The position numbers and the translations under genes are program-made. Under the pieces are notes generated by a model, which made no database searches, was not told the DNA's origin, and saw only the letters and a list, made by a program, of their open reading frames with translations. 64,000 bases of DNA. Source: Atopsyche davidsoni (Eukaryota > Arthropoda > Insecta > Trichoptera > Hydrobiosidae). The DNA lies in NCBI GenBank assembly GCA_022113835.1, contig JAILWY010000010.1:9013001-9077000 (forward strand), read 5' to 3'. This document shows positions 42,801 through 53,491 of this stretch, in pieces. Each line of letters begins with the position of its first letter. Position 1 is the first letter of the stretch.

Positions 42801-45800
42801 ATGTAAATTATCATATTGAAATAAAAAGTAAAACATATTATTTTACAATTAGGATTATGATGAAAAACAACTTTTATCAGTTACGCAATCACGTGTAATT
42901 CAAAGGCTGGCAGAAAATTAGTTTCATATGTGAGCCGATTACCTGGAAACTGCCTGCACAATAGACAATAGTGGAAAAATTCAGATTTTTAAAAATATCG
43001 AATAACTATCACTAGTTTGCCATCTTTGATTTGTATTGTGTCTCCATTTCTCATTTGAGAATACATATTTTTTTTCAATAAAACTCAAATCATAATATAT
43101 AATGCGTTTATAAATGAAAAATTCAGAAGAATTTATTCAAATTACATTTTTCGAAGACCCTGTTAAAGTATTCGAGTTTGCCATGAATTAAAATGCTACC
43201 TTTAGCAAGGCTTTCACTTATAATTATGCGTAACATATTCACACCGACGGACATTTGATAAAGTTGGTTGAAAGAACAGAGTTCGCGGTTAGTAACGATA
43301 CCTTGTCAATATTATGGATGCCAACTGATATGTTTAGGCTGTTTAATATAGAGAAAAAAGTAAGGTTATAAAACGTTAATTTATGTCCGGTGTTCGTTCG
43401 ATGAACACGAATACTTACTGACTATAAGGGTTCCGGTATCATCCTCGTGTCGCAAGTTTTTTTTTTCTTATTCGAGTTAAAAGAATCATGGGGAAAATCC
43501 CTGCATATAAATATTTGTATTTGTAAAAATTCCGAAAACGTCACATGGAGCCGCTTTCAATCTTTCTCTTTTTCACCGGCTGAGGTGATTAAAATCATTT
43601 ACATTATTATTAAAAAACATTAGATAAATACCACAAAAGGAACAAAAGCCAATACAACGTGGATCACATGTGTATTTATTAAAAAATATTCTTGTAATAG
43701 ATGTAATAATTTATTTAATAATTTATTATTAAATTAAATAACTCATGCTCTGTTTTAACAGAGTACGAGTTATTGGATGCGTTTTTACACGTGTATTGAT
43801 TTATGTGTCAATACTAGAAATATTCTCCTAGCTTTGATTTGCAGTATATTTTCATTTTATATTTTTTTAAGGCAGGAAAGTCTTTTATTTTCAAACATAT
43901 GCGTTATGCGTAAAACAATATACTGTTTCATAATTGAAATATACGATCAAACGAGTTTACTAGCAAAAATTTTAAAAACATTTTTATAAACAGGACCCTT
44001 TTACTAAATATTATTATATATAAGAATAAACTTTTTCAGTACCAAAGTACTCGTAGTAGATTTTAAGAATTGGGCCCATTAGTGACGCTTATGATAAACA
44101 GAAAATGTTGATAAATTTTACGAATTTTTAACCGGACTAATTTCCACAATCATTAATGTAATAGATAGTCTATCAAATGGTCAGTAAAAAAATGTGTCAG
44201 TACTTCTGAAATATAATGAAAGAAAAGATACATTATATTTATTAACAACCTATTAATTATTTACTTAAATGCTCTTTGACTGCAACAATATGAAAATGAA
44301 TAATGATTTTGGTAAAATATAGGATTTCACTTTGTTAATAATTAGTCTATGGAAACGTAGTTAAATCATTCAATAGACTTTTTTTTTTTTAAATGATATA
44401 TTTAAAATAATTTAGGAAGATTCTAATCGTGTTGTGTCATAATCGCACAGGAAAAACTATGTTTTATAAGTTTAGATCCGTTACATATATATTACCCCAG
44501 TAAAATTGTACGGCGAATCTCTGTCATCTCATAATACCGGAGTTTTTGGGCAAATTCGAATTAATTTTCACAAAAGACACGGCGACATGACATGGCTTAA
44601 ATTTTTTGATAATAAGTGTTTTCGATGAACATAAGCGACTCAATTCGAATGTGATGGATTCAATGCGAATTTAAAGTAAAGTGTAATTTTATAATTTCGT
44701 TTTGGAAACTGCAAATATGTAATCTTAACTTTTCTCGCTCCTTTTAATATATTCATTTGCTGGAGTTATAAAATGATAAAACTACATAACTCAGTTAGCA
44801 TCGATTCCTTACTAGCAAATATTACTTTACTCTTAATTTACAGCAAAATACTATTTTAAGCTCACAATGAATGGCTACCAAATTATTATTTTTAAAAGTT
44901 TTTTATGTAAATGCACACTCCGGAACTGTCAACCCTGTTTAATGTCGATCAAGCCGAAGCACCGAGCGCCGTGCTGACCAGCCAAATAACTCTCCGGCTA
45001 CGTTTAAGCGAATCGAGTAACATGCATGCCCGGATTAGTCTATATATAGTTTCTAAATAGAATTCCGCGTAATTATTATCAAATTACAAAAGTTTGTGTT
45101 CCGCAGCAGCTTGAGCTTTGTTTCGATGCTCATTTCTCAGATTACACTTATATAATAATAATCAACTGGAACAACCGAATCATATACCATACCTTAATAA
45201 TACCTTAAACGGAGTGTAAATTAATAGTTATTGACTGTAGGTGCTTTGTTTTGTAGGTGGTGACACTTGCTCTGTATACGTATTTCATCGCAGCACTGAT
45301 GGGAAGGCAGATGGTCCCGAACCAAGGAACTGTTGGAAAGTACGAGGATCCTGATATTTACTTCCCGCTCTTTACAGCATTACAAGTAAGTAGAGATTGA
45401 ACATGACTCATTAGTTTTTAAATAAATATACTACCATTGATTACGATAACTATTAAATAAATCCACTATTTTCACTTAAACAAGTGTGTTTTCAACGTTA
45501 TTTTGTAACATCCATTCTGAATGAAGTAAGTTTTATAGTTAAATATACATTACGTTATTCTTAATCTAAATTATTAACGATAGATTCATATTTTTTTGTA
45601 ATAGAAGACGATTAATAAAACATTTGCTACTTTAAAATTATATCTATAAAAAATATAAGTAAGCGTCTTACCGCGAGAAGCATCCGTTATCTTGATATAT
45701 CACCTGTCCAAAATTACTATATAATAATATAGGTACTCACATCTACCAATGGTGAGGTATTCATTACCAAAAAAGTAGGTTCACTTTAATGGGAAATGTT

Positions 45801-48800
45801 ATTACACAGGTAGTATCAAATTGAGTGTTATAATACAAAAACAATTTTATGAATAGCAAAAAACATGTTAGTTAATTTTCCATAAAAACGTATTCCATAC
45901 TTACGTACATAAACACGAAAATTAAATATTCTACGCTTATGTAGGTACCTACCTATCTATATACTGATTTTTTTCATTTGAAAACAATAGAGACTAAATA
46001 TAGACAGCAAAACTTTATATTGTTTTGAAGCCACGGTTATTTAATTTTTGTATTCAAAATATTTCATTTTTTGATAAAGATGAAAGCCATCAATGCCAAT
46101 AGCTATTTTAATTACAAATATTGTGAACAAAGCAACCTATTCACGGGACAACAAAACCAAAAACGGACCAGCAAGCAAACCCAAAGCGTGACTTTTCGAA
46201 TAAACTCCGAACTTCCGTTAAAAAAGTACAAAAGACCCAACTGGTCAATTATAAGTGGGATATCCCATATGTATGCCGTTTAAGACTAATTTTCAGTCGT
46301 TGTAAGTTGTAGTTGAAGACAACCGGTTCTTATTTTTCGGTAATGTAACCAGTAACCGAATTAAATGATTTTTTAAATATAAAAAGACCGAAGACAGCTG
46401 TTGAAGCGCAGTCGCCCTCTTTTGATTGAAGGTTTTGTTTGTTTTTCTGAATGCGCTGCGAGCTCTGAGTTCACGCCATCAGGACAGCTTTTCGGTACGT
46501 AACTGCTTTCAGAGAATTTCTCAGCTACCGAGCAGCGCGCGCTCCGGTGAAGGTCTTCTGGCTGGCAACTAAACTATGGCTTAGCACAATATTTCTAAGA
46601 ATTTATATCTCTCCAGGAAAACCATCGATAAAATTTATTTTCCTCAAAACACGTAGTGAACAATATTAATGTACTGATTGAGGCATGCGCAATTATAAAC
46701 ACTGCCGTCTAAAGCTGCTGAAATCTAAGTTATACTCGTATTACAAAATGAATATTTAAAGTACGCATAACCTGTTTAGAGTATACTTTTTTAATGCATT
46801 TTTTCTGATTATAGTTGTTTCTGTATAATTTAGATAAAAAAATTATTACTGAAGCATGTGATTTGTATTTCTCATTATATTCATGTACCATCATCTCCAT
46901 TAATATATTCTTTTAAATTATTAAATTTTGTACTTTTATTAAAAATTATTAGAGATATCAAAGGGAGCAACAAAGTGGACAAAGGCAGTGTGCTATTAAT
47001 TATAATAAATTGTTTTTGAAATATTTTATAACGTAGAAAATGTTAACCTTTTGTGTAAAATGAGGCTTTTATTTTCATTTACACGTCGCGGGCGGACAGT
47101 TTCCCAGATTATTATATGCAGTCGACCTTGCTGAGTTCTCGTGTGCAGTCAAAATACTTTTATGGCTTGTTTTTCATTCTCGCATTTAAAATTCGTTTTT
47201 ATTGGAAATTAATACATATTATATTACACAGTTATTGGATTTAAATGGGAAGCCATGGTAATGTTGTAGGTAATATGCAATGTTTTGATTATTTTTTGCG
47301 TTCTACCCTGTAAAGTTTACCTAAAGAGTAATAAAAAATATTTTATGTGGTATTAGGAGAATTGGATTATATTTTTTGTAACTTATAACTTATTTTCACG
47401 TTTTAACATATTTTCTCTAAATTCCCTGTATTCTGTTTTCAGTTCTGCTTCTACGTAGGGTGGTTGAAGGTAGCCGAAGTCCTCATAAATCCATTTGGTG
47501 AAGATGACGATGATATTGAACTAAACTGGCTCATCGACCGTCATATTAAGGTAACAACTGAAAAACTATTTAATATTGTATAACTACAAGTAAGTTGAAA
47601 TTTATTCATTTAATATACATTATTATATGCTCGATATTTTTCGCTGCACTAATTTAAAATTCCTTTAAAGCCATGTCAATAGACTCTGTTTTAAATTTTA
47701 CAAAAAAATGTATTTAAATACACATAATTTATTGCCATATGCTTAGTTTGTATAGTATATACATCTTTAAGGATAACATGTTTGTTATTTGATTATACAT
47801 GTTTAAATAATTTTAAAAAATGATGGACTGTAATGAATACCGATACATAAATGCCATCTAAAGAAAAATCTCAAAAACCGAGTGCTTGAATCAAATAAAA
47901 ATAAATTCTATATACCTAATACACGAGCATTCGTACCGTACCTCCTCTATAATATCACCTTTAATATCTGTTCCGCCTGATATCGAATACCCCTCGAACG
48001 TATGAAGGCCGACTATTATTATTCTTCGGTGTATTTCTATCGCGGTAGTAGTTAATTGTGTGTTGTTGCGTAACTTAATATTAAAAAAAAACATTTATGA
48101 TCTCAGCGTGTCGGAGAGCACACAATCTACCAACCCAACAAAAAACTGACATCAGTTCGACTGTGTATCCGCACTTGATGTGAGCAATTTTAAACTATTT
48201 TGGACCATCTTGGTTGACGACACGTCGTCTTATTTATCACATACTCTGCTTATACTCGTATGTTATCCGTTTACTCATTAGAACTTTGTATCCTTTGGTT
48301 AGTAAAATAACAAGCTATTTATAACTACAGGAAGTAAAAACACTGAAATGACCGGTTACATTCACTACATAATTGCTAGTTGTCTGTCATAGTTAATGCT
48401 TTGTGAAAAATTAAGCATCTGTTGCTGCCAGCGAGTCGCCGAGTTGCGATGCATTCTTGTGACTACCTAGTTTAACTCTTATTAAAATTAAATAAAAAGA
48501 AGAATTATTCTACAATGTTTGAAATGGTTGATTTTGATTAGTAAATATTGACGCGGAGAAAATAAACAAAAATTATGGTACCCAGGACTCATTGCCAAAC
48601 CGAAAATATAACATTTGAAACTAGTGAATATACGAGTTAAATTCTAGTGTATTACATCAAATTCGTGAATTTATCCAAATAAATAAAAAAAAGTATAAGT
48701 CCACGGTAATTTCAAAAAATGGCAAAAAAATCAAGGTAATAATGAAAAATATTACCTAATTTGCACGATGTTACAGTGTATAGAGTAAAAAAAGGTTGTA

Positions 48801-49551
48801 TGTATTGGTCAGTACGAGTATTGTAAGACGTGTCCAATTATCTCACACTCATGATTCTATATGATATATACTCTTACAGCAAATGCTTAAAAAATCCAGA
48901 ACTGTTTTGAATAATTCTTGGTTATACTTGCAATACCAATTTTAATATTCCCTTCTACTTAATTTAAGCACGAATTAGCCAAACTGCATCCAACTATGAA
49001 ACATCCTCAAATATAATTGTAAAAATAACAATTCAATTGTTTCATCAGGTTAATAAGATTATTGCACGAATTAAAAACAAGGTCGCAAGCATAAAAAAGT
49101 ATTTTTTGAGGTAAAACAATAATTATTTAATGGTTCACTGATTTAATTTTCTGATTGCACCCCACAGTCCAGCATCGGGGCGTCTTTAGCTGGAAAAGTA
49201 ACCATAATAATATTCATTCGTTTTTTTTATACTCGATAATATTCCCCGGACGAGGCTCGACACCTCCAACAAGAATTAAATCCACAGGATTAGGCGCTAC
49301 GTGCCGGTTTTTGCTTCCCTCCACTACGTGAGAAGTATTATACAATGAACCTCTCAAATGCTATGTATTGAGGATAACGGCGAGTGACAGACTCCGACTG
49401 AGCAAATACTATACAGAAAAAAAAGCGAGGCCAACGGCAAAATAAAAGTAAAATTTACTTGCACACAAAGATGAGGCGTATTATCATTAAATAAATATCT
49501 GCATATGATATATTTTAAATGCCCATAATATATATGAAGACACACACACAC

Positions 49552-49633
<82 letters not shown>

Positions 49634-49794
49634 ATATATATATAACACATATAAAATACATATATATATATTATTATATATAATATATATATGTAAAATA
49701 TATATATATATATAATATTATAGTTAAAGCCTGTATGTTGACAAATATGTCGCTTGCGCCATCTATGTGTGAAAGATATATATTATATATGTAT

Positions 49795-49825
<31 letters not shown>

Positions 49826-49894
49826 AATAAAAATTATTATTATATATATATATATATTAAATATATGTATATATATAATAAATAAAAATAAATA

Positions 49895-49927
<33 letters not shown>

Positions 49928-49931
49928 AATA

Positions 49932-49963
<32 letters not shown>

Positions 49964-50014
49964 CTATATTATATATAATATTAATATGTATATAATATTA
50001 AAATTTATTTATTT

Positions 50015-50081
<67 letters not shown>

Positions 50082-50218
50082 GTATAAATATATATATAAA
50101 AAATATATATTATATTATAGTGTAATCATATATGTTGACAAATATGTCGCTAACGCCATCTATGTGTGGAACCTGAAAAAGTAGTTGTGAACTAATATTT
50201 ATTTATTATATATATATT

Positions 50219-50251
<33 letters not shown>

Positions 50252-52353
50252 CTATATATATATATATATATATTTAATATATATATATATTCTTCTAATA
50301 TGGTTGCGTGTCCCTGATCTCCACTTATCTCAAAGCCCAGAACTATATGTTTGATGTTGGTTGTGACTTATGTCAGAATCTGTATACAAAATAATACCTT
50401 AAATATTCAAATTTTTAAAATTTTTGATAAAATATTTACCATGACATTATCGTAATATGTGCTAGTATTGATTTTTCTGTGACATTGTATTCACAATATT
50501 AATTGTGATTACAGGCAGCATATATGATAGTGGATGAGATGCACGAAGAACACCCTGAGCTCTTGCGAGATCAGTACTGGGAAGATGTGGTCCCCCGGGA
50601 CCTACCTTATACCCTTGCAGCGGAGCACTATCGTCGTCGGGAGCCACCTGGCTCTGCCGATCACTACAAGGTCCGCGAAGCAGATGCAGTCTATGCCAAT
50701 TTGGCTACAGGGCCAAGGAAATCTCACGCTGATGATACTTATGCGGATTATGTTAGTATTACATGAGACATTTCTTATAATAATGAAGACTAATCTCCTC
50801 TACTCTTAGACATCATGTTATTGCCTTTTTTTAACGTTATCTAGGTTATTATTACTATGATGGTGTGATCCTTAAATTACGACCTAGCCATGTAGATAAC
50901 AGTAATTGAAAAAAATTTTTTTTTCAATAATTTATAAAAATAGATAAAACCAAATAAAATTATAAATATGGACATAACTTTAAACAGTAATTGTCACAAA
51001 AACCAAACCAAACTCCACATATAACTACAAAAACCAAATATAACTCAAAAACATTTCAGCAAACAAAATACAATATTAAAATGCTCATGTTTACTTGTAA
51101 AACATATATTTCCATTTAAAGCTTGCTCACAATCTTTAGGTACAATCATTTATCAACCTTGACATTTTTCATTTTTCATCAACCTTCTATTCTTGTTTAA
51201 CACAAAATTGTCAGTCATTATTTCTTTGGTTACACCAAATTTAAAATTGAATGTTCACTGATTTTTTATTATTTCAGGAAAGTGTAGATACTCCTTTGGT
51301 GGAGCGCAGGAAAAATTGGTTTCAAAGGCAAATATCTCGTATGGGCTCTGTGAGGTCTGCATCTACTGCATACTCTTCCGGTGGTCTTTTCAGTCGGAAT
51401 CGACATAACTCCCTCGTTTACTCCAATCCTGAGGCTGGTGGTATAGCTGCGGCTCCTAATGGAACTCAACCAACAGTGCTTCAGCACAAAATGTCTCTGT
51501 ATGATAGACTTGTTGGACGAAAGTCAGTTCGAGGGCAACATTCTAAACGCCAAAGTATGTACTCAAAAATTACTTGCATGATTCTAATTATTTTTGTATA
51601 ACTTTGTTGCTCATTAATTTATACATCATTTATTGTCCTTTTTTTTCTTTATACAAACATTTTTCTTATTTTACTATGTCTTACCTATTTAAGAGTTGAA
51701 AAATAATTGATCAATGAAATGTAAAAGGTATGAATTTTTAACAAAGAAATCAATTGAATTAAATCAATCAAATAATCATGTATTATTATTAATTACAACA
51801 TTCATTTACACAATAAATAAAATAAATGTTGATTTTAGGTACAAAAATGAATGGATCTGCTGTTCCCATGACTGTCAAGAACCGTCCTAGAATTCCAACA
51901 CCAGATAGAGAGCAGCGATTGACTCCAATTGGAAGTAACTCTCCCGTAGGTGTGGCCCTCATGGCTCATCACTCCTACCAGAGTGAAGTGCCTGTGCTTG
52001 GGGCTCTTGTTCTTTCGCCCATACAAGAGCTGGATGGAGGTTCTGTTAATAATACACTTCACGCTGGCCAGCCAGGAACAGCTGCTCTCGCCCAAGCAGT
52101 GCTTTCCCCGGGACTGGGACCGGTTCTAACAGCACCCGCAACTCCCATGACTTTCACACCATTAGCTGTATCACAAATAATGTCTGCACCTAGGCCTGCA
52201 TCTCCAAGAACTCCTGTGCTCACTCTAACCGAAATACCACCTTCAGCCCCTCCGACTCCACCGTGTGTTGAAAACGAACCCACTGAAGAAGACATGGGTT
52301 CGATGAGCAGAAAAGCTAGCACCTCTGGGAAATGGGGAGAGGTCTATGTCTGA
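13246..52353 (+). CDS. Bestrophin, Ca2+-activated anion channel (partial at 5' end; nine exons)
   Basis: Bestrophins form pentameric Ca2+-gated chloride/anion channels, usually in the plasma membrane. Coding exons are 13246-13356, 17589-17760, 30481-30610, 32993-33231, 45257-45385, 47443-47550, 50515-50751, 51278-51554 and 51839-52353. All have GT/AG junctions and matching phases, giving 638 residues and a TGA stop. Visible residues 53, 57 and 61 (Ile, Phe, Phe) match the hydrophobic neck. Residue 185 (Ile) aligns with the aperture Ile/Val. VPLVYTQ is at 211-217, and NPFGEDDDD at 276-284 is the Ca2+ clasp. Counting from the family N-terminus (recalled, not searched), the first Trp equals human BEST1 Trp24, so about 23 residues are missing. 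The exon encoding them was not found in 1-13245 and is probably upstream. Insects carry several bestrophin paralogues; I cannot say which this is. The 340-residue tail after the clasp is longer and less conserved than the channel core. Confidence 0.95.
13357..17588 (+). other. Bestrophin intron (4.2 kb)
   Basis: AT-rich, with many short TA/TAT runs. No second gene, RNA gene or recognisable mobile element was seen. Confidence 0.8.
17589..17760 (+). CDS. Bestrophin exon: pore neck and TM2
   Basis: The acceptor is tttccatcag and the donor is gtgagt. The phase completes the Lys codon of the previous exon, and the exon ends on a codon boundary. It encodes visible residues 38-94, including [20 protein letters not shown] (neck plus TM2) and [11 protein letters not shown]. 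The neck residues Ile53, Phe57 and Phe61 correspond to Ile76, Phe80 and Phe84 of vertebrate BEST1. The exon is clearly GC-rich against very AT-rich introns. Confidence 0.95.
18864..18897. repeat. Perfect 34-bp AT palindrome
   Basis: The 17-base half TTATCTATTTTATATAT is followed immediately by its exact complement. The non-dinucleotide ends (TTATCTATTTT) make it more than a simple TA repeat. Confidence 0.9.
20786..20870 (+). repeat. tRNA-like fragment, probable decayed SINE head
   Basis: TAACTCAATTGGCAAGCG resembles a pol III A box (TAGCTCAGTTGGTAGAGC). GTAGGCTCCTACTCGCA lies about 40 bases on, at the B-box position, but is degraded. The acceptor and anticodon stems do not fold as a functional tRNA. 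A tRNA-derived SINE relic is the likeliest reading. Confidence 0.4.
22259..22273. repeat. G-run (G9-A-G5)
   Basis: Nine G, one A and five G in otherwise AT-rich intron. A homopolymer of this length is prone to length variation. Confidence 0.9.
22930..23030. mobile_element. Candidate 101-bp inverted-repeat element
   Basis: It begins CACTACAAAATGGCCGCC and ends TTGCGCCTTGTAGTG, giving 8-base perfect terminal repeats (CACTACAA/TTGTAGTG) with partial extension inward. A second CACTACAAA lies inside. No clear target-site duplication is seen, so it is only a candidate non-autonomous DNA transposon remnant. Confidence 0.4.
27910..28013. repeat. Long (TA)n microsatellite
   Basis: About 100 bases of TA repeat, broken once near 27982 by AAATT. 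Assembly length is likely unreliable here. Confidence 0.95.
28295..28378. mobile_element. Fold-back MITE-like element
   Basis: A 21-base arm TTTATTGGTGACCGGTTTCGC (28295-28315, overlined here as arm 1) is repeated in perfect inverse at 28358-28378. The interior (CTATCATTCACGTTGG versus CCAACGAGAAAGGTTAG) also pairs, so the whole 84 bases form one hairpin. A partial copy of the right arm is at 33783-33821. Its GC content is far above the intron's. No transposase is nearby. Confidence 0.75.
30481..30610 (+). CDS. Bestrophin exon: cytosolic helices after TM2
   Basis: The acceptor is gttgttgcag and the donor is G|gtgaga. It encodes [17 protein letters not shown] and then [18 protein letters not shown], residues 95-137 plus the first base of Gly138. 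These match the bestrophin DERGR-x-x-RR and VKKRFP motifs. It is the most GC-rich coding exon of the gene. It sits after a 12.7-kb intron. Confidence 0.94.
30611..32992 (+). other. Bestrophin intron (2.4 kb)
   Basis: AT-rich, with nothing recognised apart from short AATATAATAT repeats near 31790-31830. Confidence 0.8.
32993..33231 (+). CDS. Bestrophin exon: cytosolic domain into TM3
   Basis: The acceptor is tttctttggcag and the donor is CAA|gtaaga. It encodes residues 138-217: [55 protein letters not shown]. The last block is a hallmark of the family. Ile185 in SDHIVQ aligns with the cytosolic aperture residue (Ile205 of human BEST1). The exon ends on a codon boundary. Confidence 0.95.
33457..33472. 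repeat. (CGAT)4 microsatellite
   Basis: Four perfect CGAT units. They begin a block of repeat-like sequence running to about 33900. Confidence 0.9.
33783..33900. mobile_element. Partial copy of fold-back element plus TA/CATA microsatellite
   Basis: GCCAACG-GAAAGGTTGGCGAAACCGGTCACTAATAAAA-type sequence at 33783-33821 matches the right arm of the 28295-28378 hairpin with few changes. The following AAT-CACT/CA-AAGTATTTTATT segment also matches the sequence after the first copy (28385-28415). The repeat unit therefore extends beyond the hairpin. It then runs into a (TA)n(CATA)n tract at 33864-33900. Confidence 0.7.
34796..34946 (+). promoter_or_regulatory. Candidate internal initiator and first exon
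   Basis: An arthropod-type initiator TCAGTT is at 34796-34801. An ATG in good context (GTAAAATGA) is at 34920. The open frame MTVHDPVHR ends exactly at a strong donor, CACAGG|gtaaga (34947). The phase (0) matches the next bestrophin exon at 45257. A transcript starting here would lack the neck and the first membrane helices. The elements are individually short, so chance is possible; no TATA box or downstream element was seen. Confidence 0.2.
36985..37129 (-). repeat. tRNA-derived SINE-like fragment
   Basis: Read on the minus strand from 37129, GGGCTTGTTGGCTCAGTGG contains a consensus pol III A box (TGGCTCAGTGG). GGTTAGACCGTCGGCTCGGG follows. A clear B box (GGTTCRANTCC) is absent, and the element grades into repeated GGAGTCC / GATATCC motifs. 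A degraded SINE or tRNA pseudogene is likely. Confidence 0.45.
42424..42607. other. GC-rich patch of unknown origin in intron
   Basis: About 180 bases of roughly balanced composition stand out from AT-rich surroundings. The minus strand has an open frame with CTCSACGK and [15 protein letters not shown], a Cys spacing slightly zinc-finger-like, over 70 codons (42607-42395). The plus strand is also open (42432-42626). Neither was recognised. A mobile-element remnant is possible. Confidence 0.3.
45257..45385 (+). CDS. Bestrophin exon: TM3 continuation and extracellular loop
   Basis: The acceptor is ttgttttgtag and the donor is CAA|gtaagt; 43 codons in phase 0. It encodes [20 protein letters not shown], then a loop and [11 protein letters not shown]. 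It matches the bestrophin helix after VYTQ and the entry into the next helix. The loop is longer and more polar than in vertebrate BEST1, as is common in insect copies. Confidence 0.94.
45386..47442 (+). other. Bestrophin intron (2.1 kb)
   Basis: AT-rich. A slightly GC-richer patch at about 46380-46580 contains GAGCAGCGCGCGCTCCGG but no gene that I recognise. Confidence 0.8.
47443..47550 (+). CDS. Bestrophin exon: TM4 and Ca2+ clasp
   Basis: The acceptor is ctgttttcag and the donor is AAG|gtaaca; 36 codons in phase 0. It encodes [19 protein letters not shown] then [17 protein letters not shown]. The five consecutive acidic residues are the Ca2+-binding clasp of bestrophins, with none lost. 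Confidence 0.96.
47551..50514 (+). other. Bestrophin intron (3.0 kb) dominated by AT microsatellite
   Basis: The distal quarter is the AT block at 49540-50290. The remainder is ordinary AT-rich intron with no gene seen. Confidence 0.8.
49540..50290. repeat. Large TA-rich microsatellite block with two conserved inserts
   Basis: About 750 bases of (CA)n, (TA)n, TAAA and TAT arrays. Two non-repetitive inserts share ATGTTGACAAATATGTCGC (49735 and 50132), followed by GCCATCTATGTGTG in each. The inserts are 397 bases apart, each followed by more TA repeat. Confidence 0.9.
50515..50751 (+). CDS. Bestrophin exon: post-clasp segment
   Basis: The acceptor is gtgattacag and the donor is TAT|gttagt; 79 codons in phase 0. 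It starts [17 protein letters not shown] then [20 protein letters not shown], which is still family-conserved. It then diverges into a polar stretch. The donor gttagt is weaker than gtragt. Read-through adds only four codons (VSIT) before a stop, so intron retention would truncate the tail. Confidence 0.93.
50752..51277 (+). other. Bestrophin intron (526 bp)
   Basis: AT-rich intron with pyrimidine-rich 3' end (ttttttattatttcag). Nothing else seen. Confidence 0.9.
51278..51554 (+). CDS. Bestrophin exon: C-terminal tail, Ser/Arg-rich
   Basis: The acceptor is ttatttcag and the donor is CAAA|gtatgt. It encodes residues 376-467 plus the first base of Ser468. It is rich in Ser, Arg and Lys, for example [17 protein letters not shown] and [13 protein letters not shown], with several basophilic-kinase-like RxxS sites. 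Such disordered tails regulate channel activity in known bestrophins; a role here is inferred. Confidence 0.9.
51839..52353 (+). CDS. Bestrophin last exon: Pro-rich C-terminal tail and stop
   Basis: The acceptor is tgttgatttttag-like (gattttag at 51831-51838). The exon completes a Ser codon and runs 170 codons to TGA at 52351-52353. The tail is low in hydrophobic blocks and rich in Pro, Ala, Thr and Ser, including [15 protein letters not shown] and [13 protein letters not shown]. It is probably disordered. The open frame continuing in phase from the previous exon supports it as real coding sequence. Confidence 0.9.
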
Positions 52354-52486
52354 CATTACAAAATAATAGATCAATTATCAGTAATTGTCGTTTGACCCTT
52401 CAGTATCAGCATTATAACTTTAAATCACAAAGTCCTGCTATGTAGGCAATAGGTTCAACAAAAGCAGCGTAACATTCTCTATCGTG

Positions 52487-52492
52487 AATAAA
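52487..52492 (+). terminator. Candidate bestrophin poly(A) signal AATAAA
   Basis: First canonical signal, 134 bases after the stop codon. More lie at 53243 and 53452; the sequence alone does not decide which is used. Confidence 0.4.
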
Positions 52493-53451
52493 ATCATGTT
52501 ATTGATATCTCATCTTTAAATTTTCAAAAAATTGTAAGATTTGTTATAAACATTTTTGGTACTATCTTAAAAACTTTATAATATAAATTGTGTGTTTGGA
52601 TTATTGTAAAAGTAGTTGATAATCGAATATAATGAATGTACGGCTACTTGGAAAATTTAGCCTGTGATAGCTTAAAACCTAACTAAAATATATACTCATT
52701 ATGATATGTTTAATTAATTTGAGGTAGAGATGTCTTTTATTCAACTTAAGCGATGGAGATCTTTTGGCATTAGCTGTTGTTAATTCCATATTTATTTCTG
52801 TGATTATCACTTCAATTTTTTAGCCAATAGATGCCACAGATATTAAACCATTTAATTTTATTTCGAAAGTGTGTAGATAATAATGGTGCCTATTATTTTG
52901 TAATATGCAATCAATTAAAGCTGTGACCAAACATTTTACCTGTAAATATTTTTAATGTGAATGTCTTAAATGTCGCCATCTTGTTAATACCTGTCGACCA
53001 GAATGTCGCCAGTGTAAGAGATACAAGTGATTAGTAAGTGTCATATTGTTAGGAACGTAAGTGTTTTAGGCTGTTGATCATAGCAGTTTGGTTTTGTGCA
53101 GGTTATTATGACATGGCACAAACATTGTAAATATTAATTTTTCTTTACTTATAATATATTACTTAGGTATGTGTTTTTTCTTTAAAATATTTTGAAATTT
53201 GAGTACGAAGCTTAGTTGTGTTATTTGGATTTGTAGATGTGTAATAAAAAAAATGAGAAACGTAGAAATATTTCTTTTTTGCTTAAGTTTATTGGGACCC
53301 ATGATCTACACACGTTACACATTACTTTAAGGACAGTGCCACATATGGTAAAAATACAGTTGTTTATTAGAAATAGGAGATATTGTTTTGGCATTTTCAT
53401 TACCATGTTTATTTTAGCCTGTATAAATATTGAAGTATTTACTAAATTACA

Positions 53452-53491
53452 AATAAATATTTGAAAAAATATATATTTTTCAAATATTTAT
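53452..53491. terminator. AATAAA followed by perfect hairpin
   Basis: AATAAA at 53452-53457 overlaps a palindrome at 53453-53491. The arms are ATAAATATTTGAAAAA and its exact complement, 16 bases each, around a 7-base centre. It reads the same on both strands, so it could mark transcript ends in either direction. Confidence 0.4.

Larger units (their letters stand above)
33232..45256 (+). other. Bestrophin intron (12.0 kb)
   Basis: It contains a mixed repeat block (33457-33900), a candidate internal first exon (34796-34946), a SINE-like head (36985-37129) and a GC-rich patch (42424-42607), listed separately. A short CCGGTCACTA motif near 38622 may be another fragment of the fold-back family. 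No protein-like frame was found. Confidence 0.75.

Noticed and set aside
49354..49650. Minus-strand frame of alternating Tyr-Ile
   Set aside because: Translation of a TA/CA microsatellite.
51826..51838. Extension of the last bestrophin exon upstream to an in-frame ATG
   Set aside because: This is intron sequence ending in the acceptor tttag; the splice phase from the previous exon fits 51839.
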